The notes under the pieces are model-generated. The model was not told the DNA's origin and made no database searches. It saw nothing but the letters and a program-made list of their open reading frames with translations. Source: Dipteris shenzhenensis (lineage: Eukaryota; Polypodiophyta; Polypodiopsida; Gleicheniales). From it: DNA of 64,000 nucleotides. A program made the position numbers and the translations under genes. Within the stretch, counting starts at the first letter, position 1. Every line of letters begins with the position of its first letter. The stretch lies in the NCBI GenBank assembly GCA_047967505.1, contig CM106541.1; one strand, written 5' to 3'. Shown one piece after another: positions 37,644-48,297 of the stretch.

Positions 37644-38711
37644 CTCTCATCTCTCTACACTCATCATCATACAAAGGATTCTGTGGCATCTTCCCTAGGG
37701 AGGCACGTGCAAATCAAGTCGTGGGGAAGGACCTGATGGCTGCATCCATGACTACTGTGGAAAGGGTGTCTGACGTATCAGCAAGGTCTACAACATCTCC
37801 AAGTAGTAGATCTAGAAGCCTCTTTGCCAAGTTGCTCACATAGATGGGGTCTAGGGCATGATTAAAGTGAACCTATACACGAGTGGATGCGAGGGGGACC
37901 CTCTCTATGACTGGCATAGTGGTAGAGATACAAAAGGCTAGGTACAAGTGATCAGCATCGAGTGGGGGAGGGGGCACAATAAATTCATATATTCGTGAGG
38001 TAAAGGCCAAGGAACCGAATAGATAGTCCACTATGCTTGTCCCTCTGCCATGTGGGAAACAAGTGAGATCACTGGATGATGGCCATCTCTGTAGACCATT
38101 GTGAATTATCAAATCATGAACATCCCCTAGCTCAAGTAGATGTCCTCCATACTCTTTCACATGTGGTGCATCTGCAGAGTGTCTTACTATCCCGAGCTCA
38201 GTTGCATCTAGTTTTGGTACTATGAGGGAATCCGATGCAAAATCCAGTAGGTCCACCAGCATATTCCCTGTGCATGCATTGAAGTCACCAAAAAGAAGGA
38301 TGTCCCCCTACCTGGAGAATTAAGTTATATCATCCTAAATCGACTCATATGGATTGTGCACTTTTGTGGTGACCTCACGTGCGTAGGATGAAGTATCTAG
38401 GGGGAAATAACACACTGCTATGAGAATCGATCGTGCATCTGGTACCTGGACTCGTATCCACATGTCGCGCATGCTCCTCTCTCCGGTCTCATGTGTGATA
38501 TAAAAAGGATAGCCACTCCCCCCAAACCTCACACACCAATGTCTCTCCTTGTCTCCTTCCTATGAGATGACTCCCATGTATATCCTGTCACGGTGGGCAG
38601 TCCTCTCTCGGGGCTCTCATGTGTCTCAGTGTAGAAGACCATGTCTCTGTCAGTGTATGTTTCCAAGAAACCACCTGGATCAGACCAGAGTGTGCCATTG
38701 CAATTCCACAC
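37644..38711 (-). pseudogene. LINE A ORF2, APE-type endonuclease part
   Basis: Minus-strand remnant of an endonuclease/exonuclease/phosphatase domain. Seen in order: MWNCNGTL (38711) near the start, as in the N-X-N motif; FYTETHES, matching the catalytic T-E-T of LINE endonucleases; then GGVAILF-like sequence, IAVCYFPLD (38532-38335), GDFNA-like sequence near 38290 and GRGTSIVDYLFGS (about 38055-38015), matching the S-x-I-D-Y motif. Frameshifts and stops separate the pieces. The reverse transcriptase follows on the other side of the inserted copia. Confidence 0.8.
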
Positions 38712-38789
38712 TGCAATTTTTAATCCACTTTGTGTCCCTCTGGCCCGACACTATCATAATTCACCCTCTTCTTTCTCTCTTCCTTTTCT

Positions 38790-39372
38790 TCCTTCTCTCC
38801 ATAGTCCTAATCTCCTCTCTCTCGGATGATCACCCTACCATCTCTGTATGCATCCCATTTCCTTGCTTCTCTCGCTGCCATGACGTGTACCATACTTTCT
38901 CTCTGGTGTTCCTTCTGTAGGAGGGTGAGGTCATCCTCTAGGTAGATCCGGGTTCCTTTCAAGGTCACCCATGTGCTCATGAGGGTCTTCCTATCCATGG
39001 CTGTTCAAAGCTTTATCACAAGTGGCCTTGTGGATGCATCAGGCTTACCAACTCTCCAAGCTGTCTCACATGTCAGGTTCACACCCATTTTGGTGAACAA
39101 AGCATTTGCATCTACCATAGGAGTATCTCCTACTATGAAGCCTCAGACTAAGACATTTAGGGCTTTACTATTTCTCCTTTTAACCTCATTACAGCCTCTC
39201 CTTTCTTGATTTTCTGGGTGAATTTGGCATGTTTACCTTTCATAGTATCTTGTAAGAAAGCCAAGTCTTTTCTGAGTTTTTCATTCTCAGATTTCAGCTC
39301 ATTTATGATCTTGCATCCTTCTTCTAACATCCCCTTTTCCCCTTTGAGATGCTTCATTTGTTCCCTAATGAT

Positions 39373-39416
<44 letters not shown>

Positions 39417-39441
39417 GGGGGGAGGGGGGAGAGGTGTCCAT
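38790..39441 (-). pseudogene. LINE A ORF1 remnant
   Basis: The minus strand shows a coiled-coil-like segment (39441-39157, with ELKSENEKLRKDLAFLQ), then after frame breaks WRVGKPDASTRPLVIKL and GTRIYLEDDLTLLQKE, followed by ARKWDAYRDGRVIIRERG (38998-38807). This order (coiled coil, then an RNA-binding fold with the R-x-G-K, L-K-G-x-x-I-Y and final R-D-G-R-V-I motifs) is that of L1-like ORF1 proteins. The coding start is lost in a (GA)n run. Confidence 0.65.
39375..39414. repeat. (GA)n microsatellite
   Basis: About 38 bp of uninterrupted GA dinucleotides followed by a G-rich tract, at the 5' edge of LINE A. Confidence 0.95.
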
Positions 39442-39591
39442 TTATGGGAGGTAGCATTATCATGCAACCTAGTTGTTTGTAATCAAGCCCAAAGCTTTTC
39501 GCATAATACAACTTGACACTTCTGTATCTATTATTGTACTCTTACATTCTTTAAAGTATTCACTATCTTTATATGCCTTTATGCCATGTTG

Positions 39592-40336
39592 CAATAGTTA
39601 ATGCTTGGATCTAACATATGGTAGCCTCCTTGCACCCAAAGTAATGTCACTTAGCTTAGAGAGAAATCAACTTTTTGTATACCCAAGTGATCGATGTGTG
39701 ACTGAGGGAAAAAGATCATGCATATATCTTTGCTAAAATACAAGATAAGTCTCCCTAGTTATAACGTTTAGGGACATAATGAAGAAACTTGGGCTCTCTT
39801 GATAATCATCAAATTCATGGTGGTCTTAGACTGTGTGGCCTTTGCATTGGACAATCATTGTAAAGATGGTCTAGTTGATCTTCTTGTATTAGGTTGATCT
39901 TCCTGTATCCTATTGATCACATGCATAGTCACTATCTATCATAGTAACATTGCAAATTAATTTGATTTTGTAATAGTTGATGCTTGGATCTAACATATGA
40001 TAGCCTCCTTGCACCCAAAGTAATGTCACTTAGCTTAGAGAGAAAGCAAATTGTTGTATACCCAAGTGATCAGTGTGTGACTGAGGGAAAAAGATCATGC
40101 ATATATCTTTGTTAAAATACAGGATAAGTCTCCCTAGTTATAACGTTTAGGGACATAATGAAGAAACTTGGTAATTAGCAAATTCATGCTGGTCTTAGAC
40201 TGTGTGGCCTTTGCATTGGACAATCATTGTAAAGATGGTATGGTTGACCTTCTTGTATTAGGTTGATCTTCCTGTATCCTGATCACATGCATAGTCACTA
40301 TCTATCATAGTAACATTGCAAATTAATTTGATTTTG
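39592..40336. repeat. 379-bp tandem duplication
   Basis: Two adjacent copies (39592-39970 and 39971-40336) of a noncoding unit beginning AATAGTT.ATGCTTGGATC, a few percent diverged, with small deletions in the second copy. Next to it (about 40338-40507) is a second, shorter repeat of a segment containing CAATCCCAAAATCTTT. No ORF or known element is recognised in the unit. Confidence 0.9.
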
Positions 40337-40929
40337 TTTATATTCAATCCCAAAATCTTTTGTGCCTCATATGTGTCTCAATATTCTCTTGGTCACATTT
40401 GATGTGATTTCCTTTATATTCTCTTACAAATTGATGTGATTCCCTTTCTATTCAATCCCAAAATCTTTGTGTCTAATATGTGTCTCAATATTCTCTTGTT
40501 CACATTCAAGAGGGATTTGTTCCCCTCTTTTGCAAAGAAAAGACTTCTATTAAGTACAAAAGAAACTCCAAGAGCAAAGCTCAAGGGAAAAGTACATCAT
40601 GCAAGGCATGAGAAAACAAATGCCCCTATAGGGCAAGGGCAAAATCAAGATCCTATATGATGAGAGCTAGAAAATATCCAAGGTTGAGGCTGAAAGTGCC
40701 AACTCAACCTTGCGGGGACTCCCAGAAGGATGGGGAGCCACTCCACTCCTTAAGAAAAACAACTGTTCGAGTAGAGACTACTCAAGAAGATCCCTGCATG
40801 CTCCCCCAAATGGCCTCCAAGGTCGGTAGAGTATCTATCCAAATATTAGACAATGTGTGTGCATGCTGGACCTAGAAACCATCCAAGGCCTTTGTGCATA
40901 TGTATGTATAAATATGCCATGCCACTATG

Positions 40930-42360
40930 CTTGCCAAAGTCTCCTAGGAAGTATCCATAGAGGCATGTGTAGGTCTGTAGGGAGACCCAGAAGCACCGTC
41001 AAGAGAGCATGACTCAACCAGGTCTCATTGACCCAAAAGAGCCCAAGATGAGTCATGTCAAACACGTGAGGCCCAAAATAGAATGCCAAGCTACAAAGCC
41101 CCAGGTCATGAAGAAAGGAGAATGTATAAAAGCTCTCAATAAGCTAGCAATCCCTTTCTAGATGATCCTCGCATGTTTGCAATCCCATAAGAAATGTTAA
41201 ATAGACTTCTTAACAATAGAAAGGCAAACGAATATAAGTAGAGTCTACCCCAAGCACATAGACTTCTCAACAATAGAAAGGCAAACGAATATAAGTAGAG
41301 TCTGCCCCAAACACAAAGCTCTACTAATTCACTACAATCCATCCATGGATAGGAAGTTAGTAGAAAAGAGTGATTTTTCTATTTCTAGAGTGTCTTTCAA
41401 AAGGATTTCTACAAGTCAACAAAAATCTAAAAATTCTCCCAATGAGAAGCTCTGGTGGGCTTCTAGCCTCCAAGGCTTAGCTGAAACTTCCCTGCATTAT
41501 TAACCGTGTATCAAAAGAAGGGGACGCTCTTCTCTCGGTGCCTTGCATCAATCCATTCCCACTTCGTGGGGCCCCACTATATATACTTTATGGGGACATC
41601 TCCATAGAGGCAAATCCTCTATGAACCCAAGGGAATATGATCCCTATTAGGGTCTAAATACCATCTTGAAGCCAAAAAACAATGCTCCATGTGACCTACA
41701 ACCTTGATAGGCCCAAATGGAAAATGCATAAGTATATCATCCATAGACTTGGACAACCTACCCTCAGAATGAATATCAAAGACCAAGGCATCCTTGTCAA
41801 ATCTGCATAGTCTTATAACGTGAAGTGAAGGCCACTGGACAAGTAAATTGAGAGTGAGGCCTACCACCTGCAAGAAACCAATCCAAGGGTCTGTTTGCAT
41901 CGATTTGCTAAATCCTCACTACACTTTCTCTAAGGTAACTTTACTATTTAGAGTCTCTAATCATCTCATAGGTTTTTGAAATCCCTCCAAGAAACCTTAG
42001 AGGGAGTAGGACCTAATCTCCCATTTAGATTGCTCCTTCTAATAAGAGGTACCAAGTGGTCTATCATGATCATCAAGTATAGTATCATTTCACATGATAG
42101 GCTACCTATATACCTCTTTCAAAGAGGAAGGGGGAACTCTCCAAAAGAGTACTCTTGAAGCTGACCCAAGGTTTTAGGATTGGAGCCATAAAAGGGGAGG
42201 AGGGAACCCTACGATGGGTTGAGGTAAACATTTACCTACTACTATCCACCAATCTCCACATGTGGAAGGAGAATAGGATTGTATGCATTGAATGAAAAAA
42301 TCCTTCCAAGGTTCGTCCTTGGATGTCAAATAATAGACCTCAGCATCAACTTTCAACTTA
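40930..42360 (-). pseudogene. LINE B remnant, post-polymerase and zinc-binding region
   Basis: Minus-strand sequence with stops that reads like the region downstream of the reverse transcriptase in plant LINEs. Segments: 42356-42174 (DEPWKDFFIQCIQSY, then GDWW), 41900-41619, and near 41190 HFLWDCKHARII preceded by a cysteine-containing stretch, resembling the H-x-x-x-x-C end of the zinc-binding domain (zf-RVT). A 57-bp tandem duplication (41201-41314) interrupts that domain. No reverse transcriptase core was found upstream, so the copy is truncated or its 5' part has decayed. Confidence 0.5.
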
Positions 42361-42892
42361 TTTTTTCAAACCTATCTCAACATATGTGCAAGCCAATAAG
42401 GACATCAAATGGAAGTAAATCAATTAATCATCAATTTTCAAAGTACTTACATGCATGTTGATCTCAAAAGAGAGGCAAAATTAGTCACTACTTTAACTTA
42501 AGCTCACACATTGTAGCAAATAAGTTTTAAACACAAACTGGATGAACATTTCATGGAGAGAAGTATGCAACAATCAGTGCACATCCTCAATATCAACAAC
42601 AAATAAATTTATTTAACGACAAATAGTGGCTTGTACTAGAAGTTAAAGATTAGGTAAAGCATAAGCTATCCCTTTAGAAAATTGGAATGTAAGCATGCTG
42701 GTGGAAAGTGCATTCGCAATGTGCTCTCGTGGGCTTAGTGTACATGTAACTTCTATGTAAGATACTAAGGCCAAGTACATGTTTTCATACTATTATAAGA
42801 TGTAGTTCCCAGTTCAAATCATGTACCCAAAGAGAACTTTAAAAAGAAAAGAAAAGAAAAGAAAAGGGAATATATATTATAAAAAATGGGGG

Positions 42893-43228
42893 GGTATGCT
42901 TTGAGGATATATATATTATAAAAAGTAGGTATGCTTTGAGGAATTTTAATTTAGAGAATGTGGAAAAAGAAAACTATGTAACAAGGTATGCTTTGGGGAA
43001 TTTTAATTTAGAGAATGGTTTTGAAGTTCCAAATTCCCATAGGGGTTCCCCTAGAGTCAGGTATGCTTTGAGGATATATATATATTATAAAAAGTAGGTA
43101 TGCTTTGAGGAATTTTAATTTAGAGAATGTGGAAAAAGAAAACTATGTAACAAGGTATGCTTTGGGGAATTTTAATTTAGAGAATGGTTTTGAAGTTCCA
43201 AATTCCCATAGGGGTTCCCCTAGAGTTA
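42893..43228. repeat. 167-bp tandem duplication, AT-rich
   Basis: Two adjacent copies starting at 42893 and 43060 of a unit beginning GGTATGCTTTGAGGATATAT; the second has one extra TA unit. Each copy contains two or three sub-copies of GGTATGCTTTG and AATTTTAATTTAGAGAATG. An (AAAAG)n run lies just before, near 42843-42866. Confidence 0.9.
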
Positions 43229-43770
43229 GGGAAGCTCAAAATACAACTTTTTAGAGCACATTCCCACGATGCCCAACTCAACATTGGAGATTTTTTGGCC
43301 TAAAGTTGTGTCAGGCCGAAACAATTTTCTAGAGCTCTGGGAAGGATCAATTGCTTATTTTGGCTCATTGAAAATCTAAAACAGAGGATTGATAAAGTGG
43401 GAATGAGCTCTTATGTGAGCTCACCATACTTAGAGGCCTTCCCCATCGGCCCCCCACACCAGCTTCCCACCGAGGCTTTGCATGTAATGGGCTAGTCCCC
43501 ATAGCATCTTGCAAATAGCTCTGCAACCAGCCACACCAGTTTCAGAAGGGAATTTGGGGGGTGCCTGGGGTACCCCCCAAACCTCCTTAACAAAGATGCA
43601 AACCAGTTGGGCTTGGTTTTGAAATGGGGGCAGAGTGTATATAAGATGTGTGCAGTAGTTCCAGAAGCTTTGTATGGGGATGATCTGCAAGGTAGCGATG
43701 GTTAGGGTATGGGAGGGGACAAAATTGCTACTCCAAACTTGGTACTGCAATAAATGTAGCAAATAGCAAT

Positions 43771-43934
43771 ACATTCCAATCTGCAAGCGAACTCTGCAAG
43801 CGAACTCTAGCACTCTCCTCAGGCCAACTTCAGTGCATTTTGGTTGAGATGTCTTTTGTATGAGTCTGTTTTACTGATTAATATATAAACATAACTCTTT
43901 CAATTAAAAAAAAAAAAAACATTCCAATCTGCAA
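43771..43934 (+). mobile_element. Short poly(A)-ended retroposed copy with 16-bp target duplication
   Basis: The 16-bp sequence ACATTCCAATCTGCAA occurs at 43771-43786 and again at 43919-43934. Between them are about 132 bp ending in AATTAAAAAAAAAAAAA. Long direct flanks plus a terminal A-run are the signature of LINE-type target-primed insertion. The insert (TGTATGAGTCTGTTTT then TTAATATATAAAC) resembles a LINE 3' end, so this is probably a strongly 5'-truncated LINE copy; a SINE or processed transcript end is possible. The flanks are identical, suggesting a fairly young insertion. Confidence 0.85.
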
Positions 43935-44015
43935 AACAGATGCAACTCTTCTGGAATTGATTGGGCACACGTGTGGGCTATAAGGTTGGAGTGAAGGGAA
44001 ACGTGTGAACTAGTG

Positions 44016-44280
44016 CTATATATAGGCAAAGGAGGAAGGTACTCGTGTTCTTTTTGCTATGCATGTTCTTCTTCCTGCTCACACCTCCGTAGCCTTTTAC
44101 CTTCATCGTCCAGGAGCCCTCCGGCCTTTCGCTCATCAGGTATTCTCCTCCTTCGCTTCTTTTCTTCGTCTCTCTTCTTTTCCCTTTCATTTTTCATGCC
44201 TTTGTTTGTCTCTTTTGTTTGCCTTTTGGATGCCTTTCATATCATCCCGCAGCGGAGACCACCAGCTCTTCAGGTAGGTT
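44016..44280 (+). promoter_or_regulatory. Possible gene start: TATA box and pyrimidine-rich leader
   Basis: CTATATATAGGC at 44016-44027 is a good plant TATA box. It is followed by a C/T-rich, GC-richer stretch typical of plant 5' untranslated regions, with two splice-donor-like sites (TCAG|GTATTC at 44140 and TCAG|GTAGGT at 44274). No convincing coding exon follows. It could be the first exon of a gene with long introns, or an old LTR promoter. Confidence 0.35.
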
Positions 44281-45700
44281 CTCCCTTTCCCGCCTCTTTC
44301 TCCGCTTTTCGTCTCCCTGCCTCTGCGTTTAATGCTGTGCCTATTGTCTCTCCTCGGATTTAGCTCTCGCTTTTCCTGTCGAGTCGTATGGGATGAGGTG
44401 GTGGCCAGCAGGCCCAGATTGCCCATGCACAACTGGGAGCACTTGTTATGCCCATGTGATCGTCCTAACCGGTGGAGGCGATATGGATTTCTTGCAGACA
44501 AGCCTCAGTTTCTTTTGATGGCTCCTTGATGCAGCCTACGACCTATGCCTGTTTGAGCGCAAGGAATAGAGTAAGTGCTTGTTGTCTTAACTTCAGAAGC
44601 TTGTAGGTGAGAATCTGCTTGGCGCCATGTCGGCAAGGCTATGTCCCATGCTTAGTGATTGTGGACAAAGCTGCCATGAAAATCTTTGCGAAGCTTTGAG
44701 ATAGGCTGGTTAGCTAGCCTTTGATCATACTTTTGACTATTCAGTTGGAACATGAGGGCATCGGTTAGACCGGCAGGGTGTGGGGATCGGAGCAAAATGT
44801 CCAAGTGATGAAGATTTGAGACAGGTGGGTTAGCTAGTCTTAGAACATAGTCTCAACATAGTTGAGATTGAGTTGGAGGAGGATGCAAGTGAGGGCACAT
44901 GTTAGGCTAGTAGAGTGCAAGATGGGAGCAAAATGCTACTTTAAGGGATTGAGCATCCAAGAACAAGCGGGTGGAGAGGAGAGAGACCAAACATTGGGCG
45001 AACGTCAGTCTTGCGCAAGCAAATTTTGCATTTTCTCGATTTGGTGCAAAGGAATGAGGATCGGAAATATTGCTTTGCCCGACGTATGCTGTACACATAG
45101 GTAGGAATAAATGCACACGAGCAAATTGAAACTAGCATAAGTAGGGTTTGAGTTGAGCTCTCCACTATGAAGTGTTCTGTATTGCATTCTTTTTGTGATA
45201 TTTTTTGAATTGGATCAGAGACTTTTGGAGCTTGAATGGCTCCAAATGTTAACTATGTGGCCAATGGGTGGAGGGCAATGGATATAGTCAGTTTTGTCTT
45301 GTATCAATTGGCTATGTATTTACCATTTTTCCCTTGTGGTGGTGTGGCTTCTCTTTGCATGGCTTGTTTGGTAAGATTAAATATGTTGAATTGACCTTCT
45401 ATTGATATGTTTGTTAGCCTTAAACCTTTCTTTGATGGAGGTCTTTCTTACTGTTTGCTCGCTTTTTCTCACTCGCTTATTTATGTCCGCTTGCTTTTCC
45501 TCGCTAGCTCTTTGGCAATCCTCCTCTAATTGGCCCTAGATTTCTTCAACCTTTGTAATGTGGTCATGCACTGTGTCCCTTTCTCGATCCTCATGTTGCG
45601 AATTTTGGAGGTTCCATATGTGTAACCTATTGTGTATGTTTGTCCTTGTATGCTTATGTCCATCCATGTATCCGTCCTCATGTGGATGTGTCTACATTGT
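44281..45700. other. Unassigned sequence with a diverged duplication
   Basis: No gene recognised. A diverged repeat of about 120 bp occurs at roughly 44695-44815 and 44818-44945 (shared GGTTAGCTAG, GGAGCAAAATG). The short ORFs look random. Confidence 0.45.
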
Positions 45701-45701
45701 G

Positions 45702-45930
45702 TGTTGAGTGGGAGTGGTTAAGGTAGGTGTGATTGATTCAGAGAGGATCATGGGATGGTCGATGTAATAGTGAATCTAGGGGTCCTCATGATGATCTCAT
45801 TGATGATGTATATGCATTATAATCTCAGCCTATATATGTCACATGAATAAACATATTGAGTTTTTGTTGCCATTGCGTTTCATGTTCTCCCATGTTTCTT
45901 CTCCAACCTCCATAGCCATTTCCTTCAAAA
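45702..45930 (+). repeat. Possible solo LTR
   Basis: LTR-like architecture: starts TGTTGAGTGGG, has CCTATATATGTCACATG (TATA-like) near 45831, then AATAAACATATTG and a CTCCATAG-containing end that resembles the LTR ends at 1245 and 2705. No partner copy, primer-binding site or clear CA end was seen. Confidence 0.3.
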
Positions 45931-46440
45931 TTCTATGGGAAGGTCTAAATAGGCAGTGTCTAATCCCATTGTGAGTATTTTAGGAAAGGACATTACATGA
46001 TTGGAATTACAAGTGAGAACATGGCATGTTCTACCAATGAACTTAAGAGGCTTCTAGTAGAACTTAATTGAGACGTACATGTGGCCTCAAAGGCTCAGGA
46101 ATGTCAAGTATGGCGTAGAGGGCTGATGCATAGGCACATAATTAGAGGTTCATACTTAAAAAAGCTCTTGGGCTCAACTCATGGGCCATGGGACAAGATC
46201 CACAATTTGCATTTGCCCCCTCCTAAAAGATAACTGTCCTCAAGAAATACCAATGGAAATGCAATAAAAACACATTGTTGAAAAGAAGGCTAGAAGCATC
46301 CAAGTGGTGTTTACGAGAATTCGACTCTTGATAAGTCATGCTATACAATTGCATCTTGAGAAACAGCTTGGAATTATTTAGGTTGCCACCAAATGTTGCT
46401 TCAAGGCTTGTCCATACATCTGTAGAAAAGGAGTAGGGCA

Positions 46441-46601
46441 CAGATTGGAGAAAGCGAGAATGAGGAGAGGAATGGAGAGAGAGAATGGGAGAGGAGGAAG
46501 GAGAAGGGGTAGGAAAGAGAGAATGATGTGGGTAGGAAGGAGGGAGACACATGCACGCACGCACGCACGGAGAGAGAGAACGAGGTGGGTAGGAGGGAGA
46601 C

Positions 46602-46645
<44 letters not shown>
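46441..46645. repeat. (CACG)n and (GA)n microsatellites
   Basis: A purine-rich block with (CACG)n at about 46551-46569 and (GA)n at about 46609-46640, including a duplicated GGAGAGAGAGAACGAGG-like unit. No coding sequence supported. Confidence 0.9.
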
Positions 46646-46646
<1 letters not shown>

Positions 46647-46890
46647 GGGAAGAGAGAGTAGGTTGCAAGTAGGAGGAAGGAGGAGATAGATTAGATGTCA
46701 CATCAAAAGTGTTACAAAAGTGGAGGGCTTGGACTTATATAGTTCCCTCCATTATCCCCTCTAACCGTCACTAAAGCATCCCTAAATTAGCTCCCTTTTC
46801 CCGTTCTTTACAGCCATCCCTCCTCAAAATTTTGCCCTCAAAATTGCAAGTGTTGGCTGGAAACAAAGGCTCCTTGCTGCTGTAAAAAGG

Positions 46891-47336
46891 TGTTATGCTC
46901 TAGCCAAGATAGCATGACCTCGGAAAGATCGGTGGGCATTTTCTCTTAGATGACTAACTTTTGTAATAGTTAATGTGCGTAATTGAAATGGTCAAGAGAA
47001 GTAACTACCAAGGTCATAGGTGAGGGTGAAATGGCATTGACTAGGTAGTTCTGAGTGCTAAGGCCTAGGTGCACCTAAATGTGCAATAATGCCAAGGGGC
47101 AAGTGGTTTAAAATGTGCCCCAAGAGAGGGGTAAAAAGGTGCACCAAGTGGAGAGGCTAAAATGATGACATTTGGCAAGGAGAACTATCTAGGGAAATGA
47201 GGGTCTCGTGGATAAGCATGAGAAAAACAAAGGAACGAATTAATTAGAATATCTGTGATCCACGAGAGTAGGTTGGGTGGAACAAAGGAAATGCCATCGC
47301 CCGTGATCTGTGTCAAAGTAGAAATAGTGCTTAACA
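46891..47336 (+). repeat. 5' LTR, gypsy element
   Basis: 446-bp LTR with TGTTA...TAACA inverted ends. Confidence 0.95.
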
Positions 47337-47338
47337 AT

Positions 47339-47350
47339 TGGTATCAGAGC
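47339..47350 (+). other. Primer-binding site, gypsy element
   Basis: TGGTATCAGAGC two bases after the 5' LTR, complementary to initiator-Met tRNA. Confidence 0.93.
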
Positions 47351-48297
47351 CTTGTGGAGAGAGTAAGGGACAAGAGAGGGGATTAGAAACCTTCACGTGA
47401 ACGAGATGGAGTTGGATCGTCGAATGAGCTGAGAGCGAATCGACGGATTGATCGGGTGAGGCTACGACGTGACAAAACGAGGTAGGAACGTGACAAGACT
47501 ACGTGACGAAACGAGGCGGTGACGGAGTTGTTGGCGACGCCTGATCGACGGCGTTCCCGATTGTCAACGTAAAAAGGCTAGTGGGGTCCCGTAACGCGCT
47601 GACGCGCAATTGGCCTACGAATCCGTGGGTGCTGGATTACTTTAATGGAGGTCGTCAACGATTGACGAAGTTTTCTCAATTGGGGCTGGAGCGCAGGTGG
47701 ACGAGGATCGACGCGGGAGTCAGAGGCAGGTGCAAATTTTGTTACGGTCACGGGATCTGGCCGCCTCTTTCGTTGACGCTAGGAGTCCGTGGGCAGGAAA
47801 CTCAGGTGGCAGAATAGCCCGACAGACCGAGAGCAGAGAGCCTGACATTAGTTAGTGCATGAAGGCACTTGATCAGCGTAGAACGCTAGTTGAACGACAA
47901 GAGTCTGTACCTAAGCTGTGATTCCAGACTGGTCGCAGCAGAGCGAGGGACTGTTGGCCGGAATTGTATGGAACAAAAGGGAGCGTGGCTGTTCGTTAAC
48001 GACCAGGGAGCTCTCTTCGAACTTCATTACTTTTGTTTTGTTTTTTTTTCCTTTCTCCTCGATTAGTCGGGCGATGCTTTGCTTTCATAGACGGATCTTG
48101 AGGGCAATCAGCCTGCATGAGGCTCTAATGTTGTAGCAGGGACAGATTATGCCTGTGCATATACCTGTGTGCTTTAGTCGGGATCAGATTGCAGGAAATT
48201 CCCTAGTATAGGGAAAAGCGCTGTTTGGGTTTTAGAAAAGACTGAAAAAAAAAGAAAAAAAGAAAAAGAAAAAAAAAACATTTTCCATTGTGAAACT
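47351..48297 (+). other. Leader of the gypsy element
   Basis: About 950 bp between primer-binding site and gag, GC-rich with many CG dinucleotides, ending in an A-rich tract (about 48244-48280) just before the gag start. No coding sequence supported. Confidence 0.75.

Larger units (their letters stand above)
29130..39441 (-). mobile_element. LINE A, APE-type non-LTR retrotransposon, decayed
   Basis: Minus-strand LINE split by copia family A copy 2. From its 5' side (right): ORF1 (38790-39441), ORF2 endonuclease (37644-38711), then beyond the insertion the reverse transcriptase and a zinc-binding C-terminal region (29130-31733). Outer limits are taken from coding similarity; I did not find its target duplications or poly(A) end. 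Confidence 0.82.

Noticed and set aside
44013-44363. Plus-strand ORF of 116 codons rich in serine and phenylalanine
   Set aside because: Composition reflects a C/T-rich leader rather than a protein; no homology recognised.
47581-47817. ORF in the gypsy leader
   Set aside because: Lies between primer-binding site and gag; GC-rich leader, no domain recognised.
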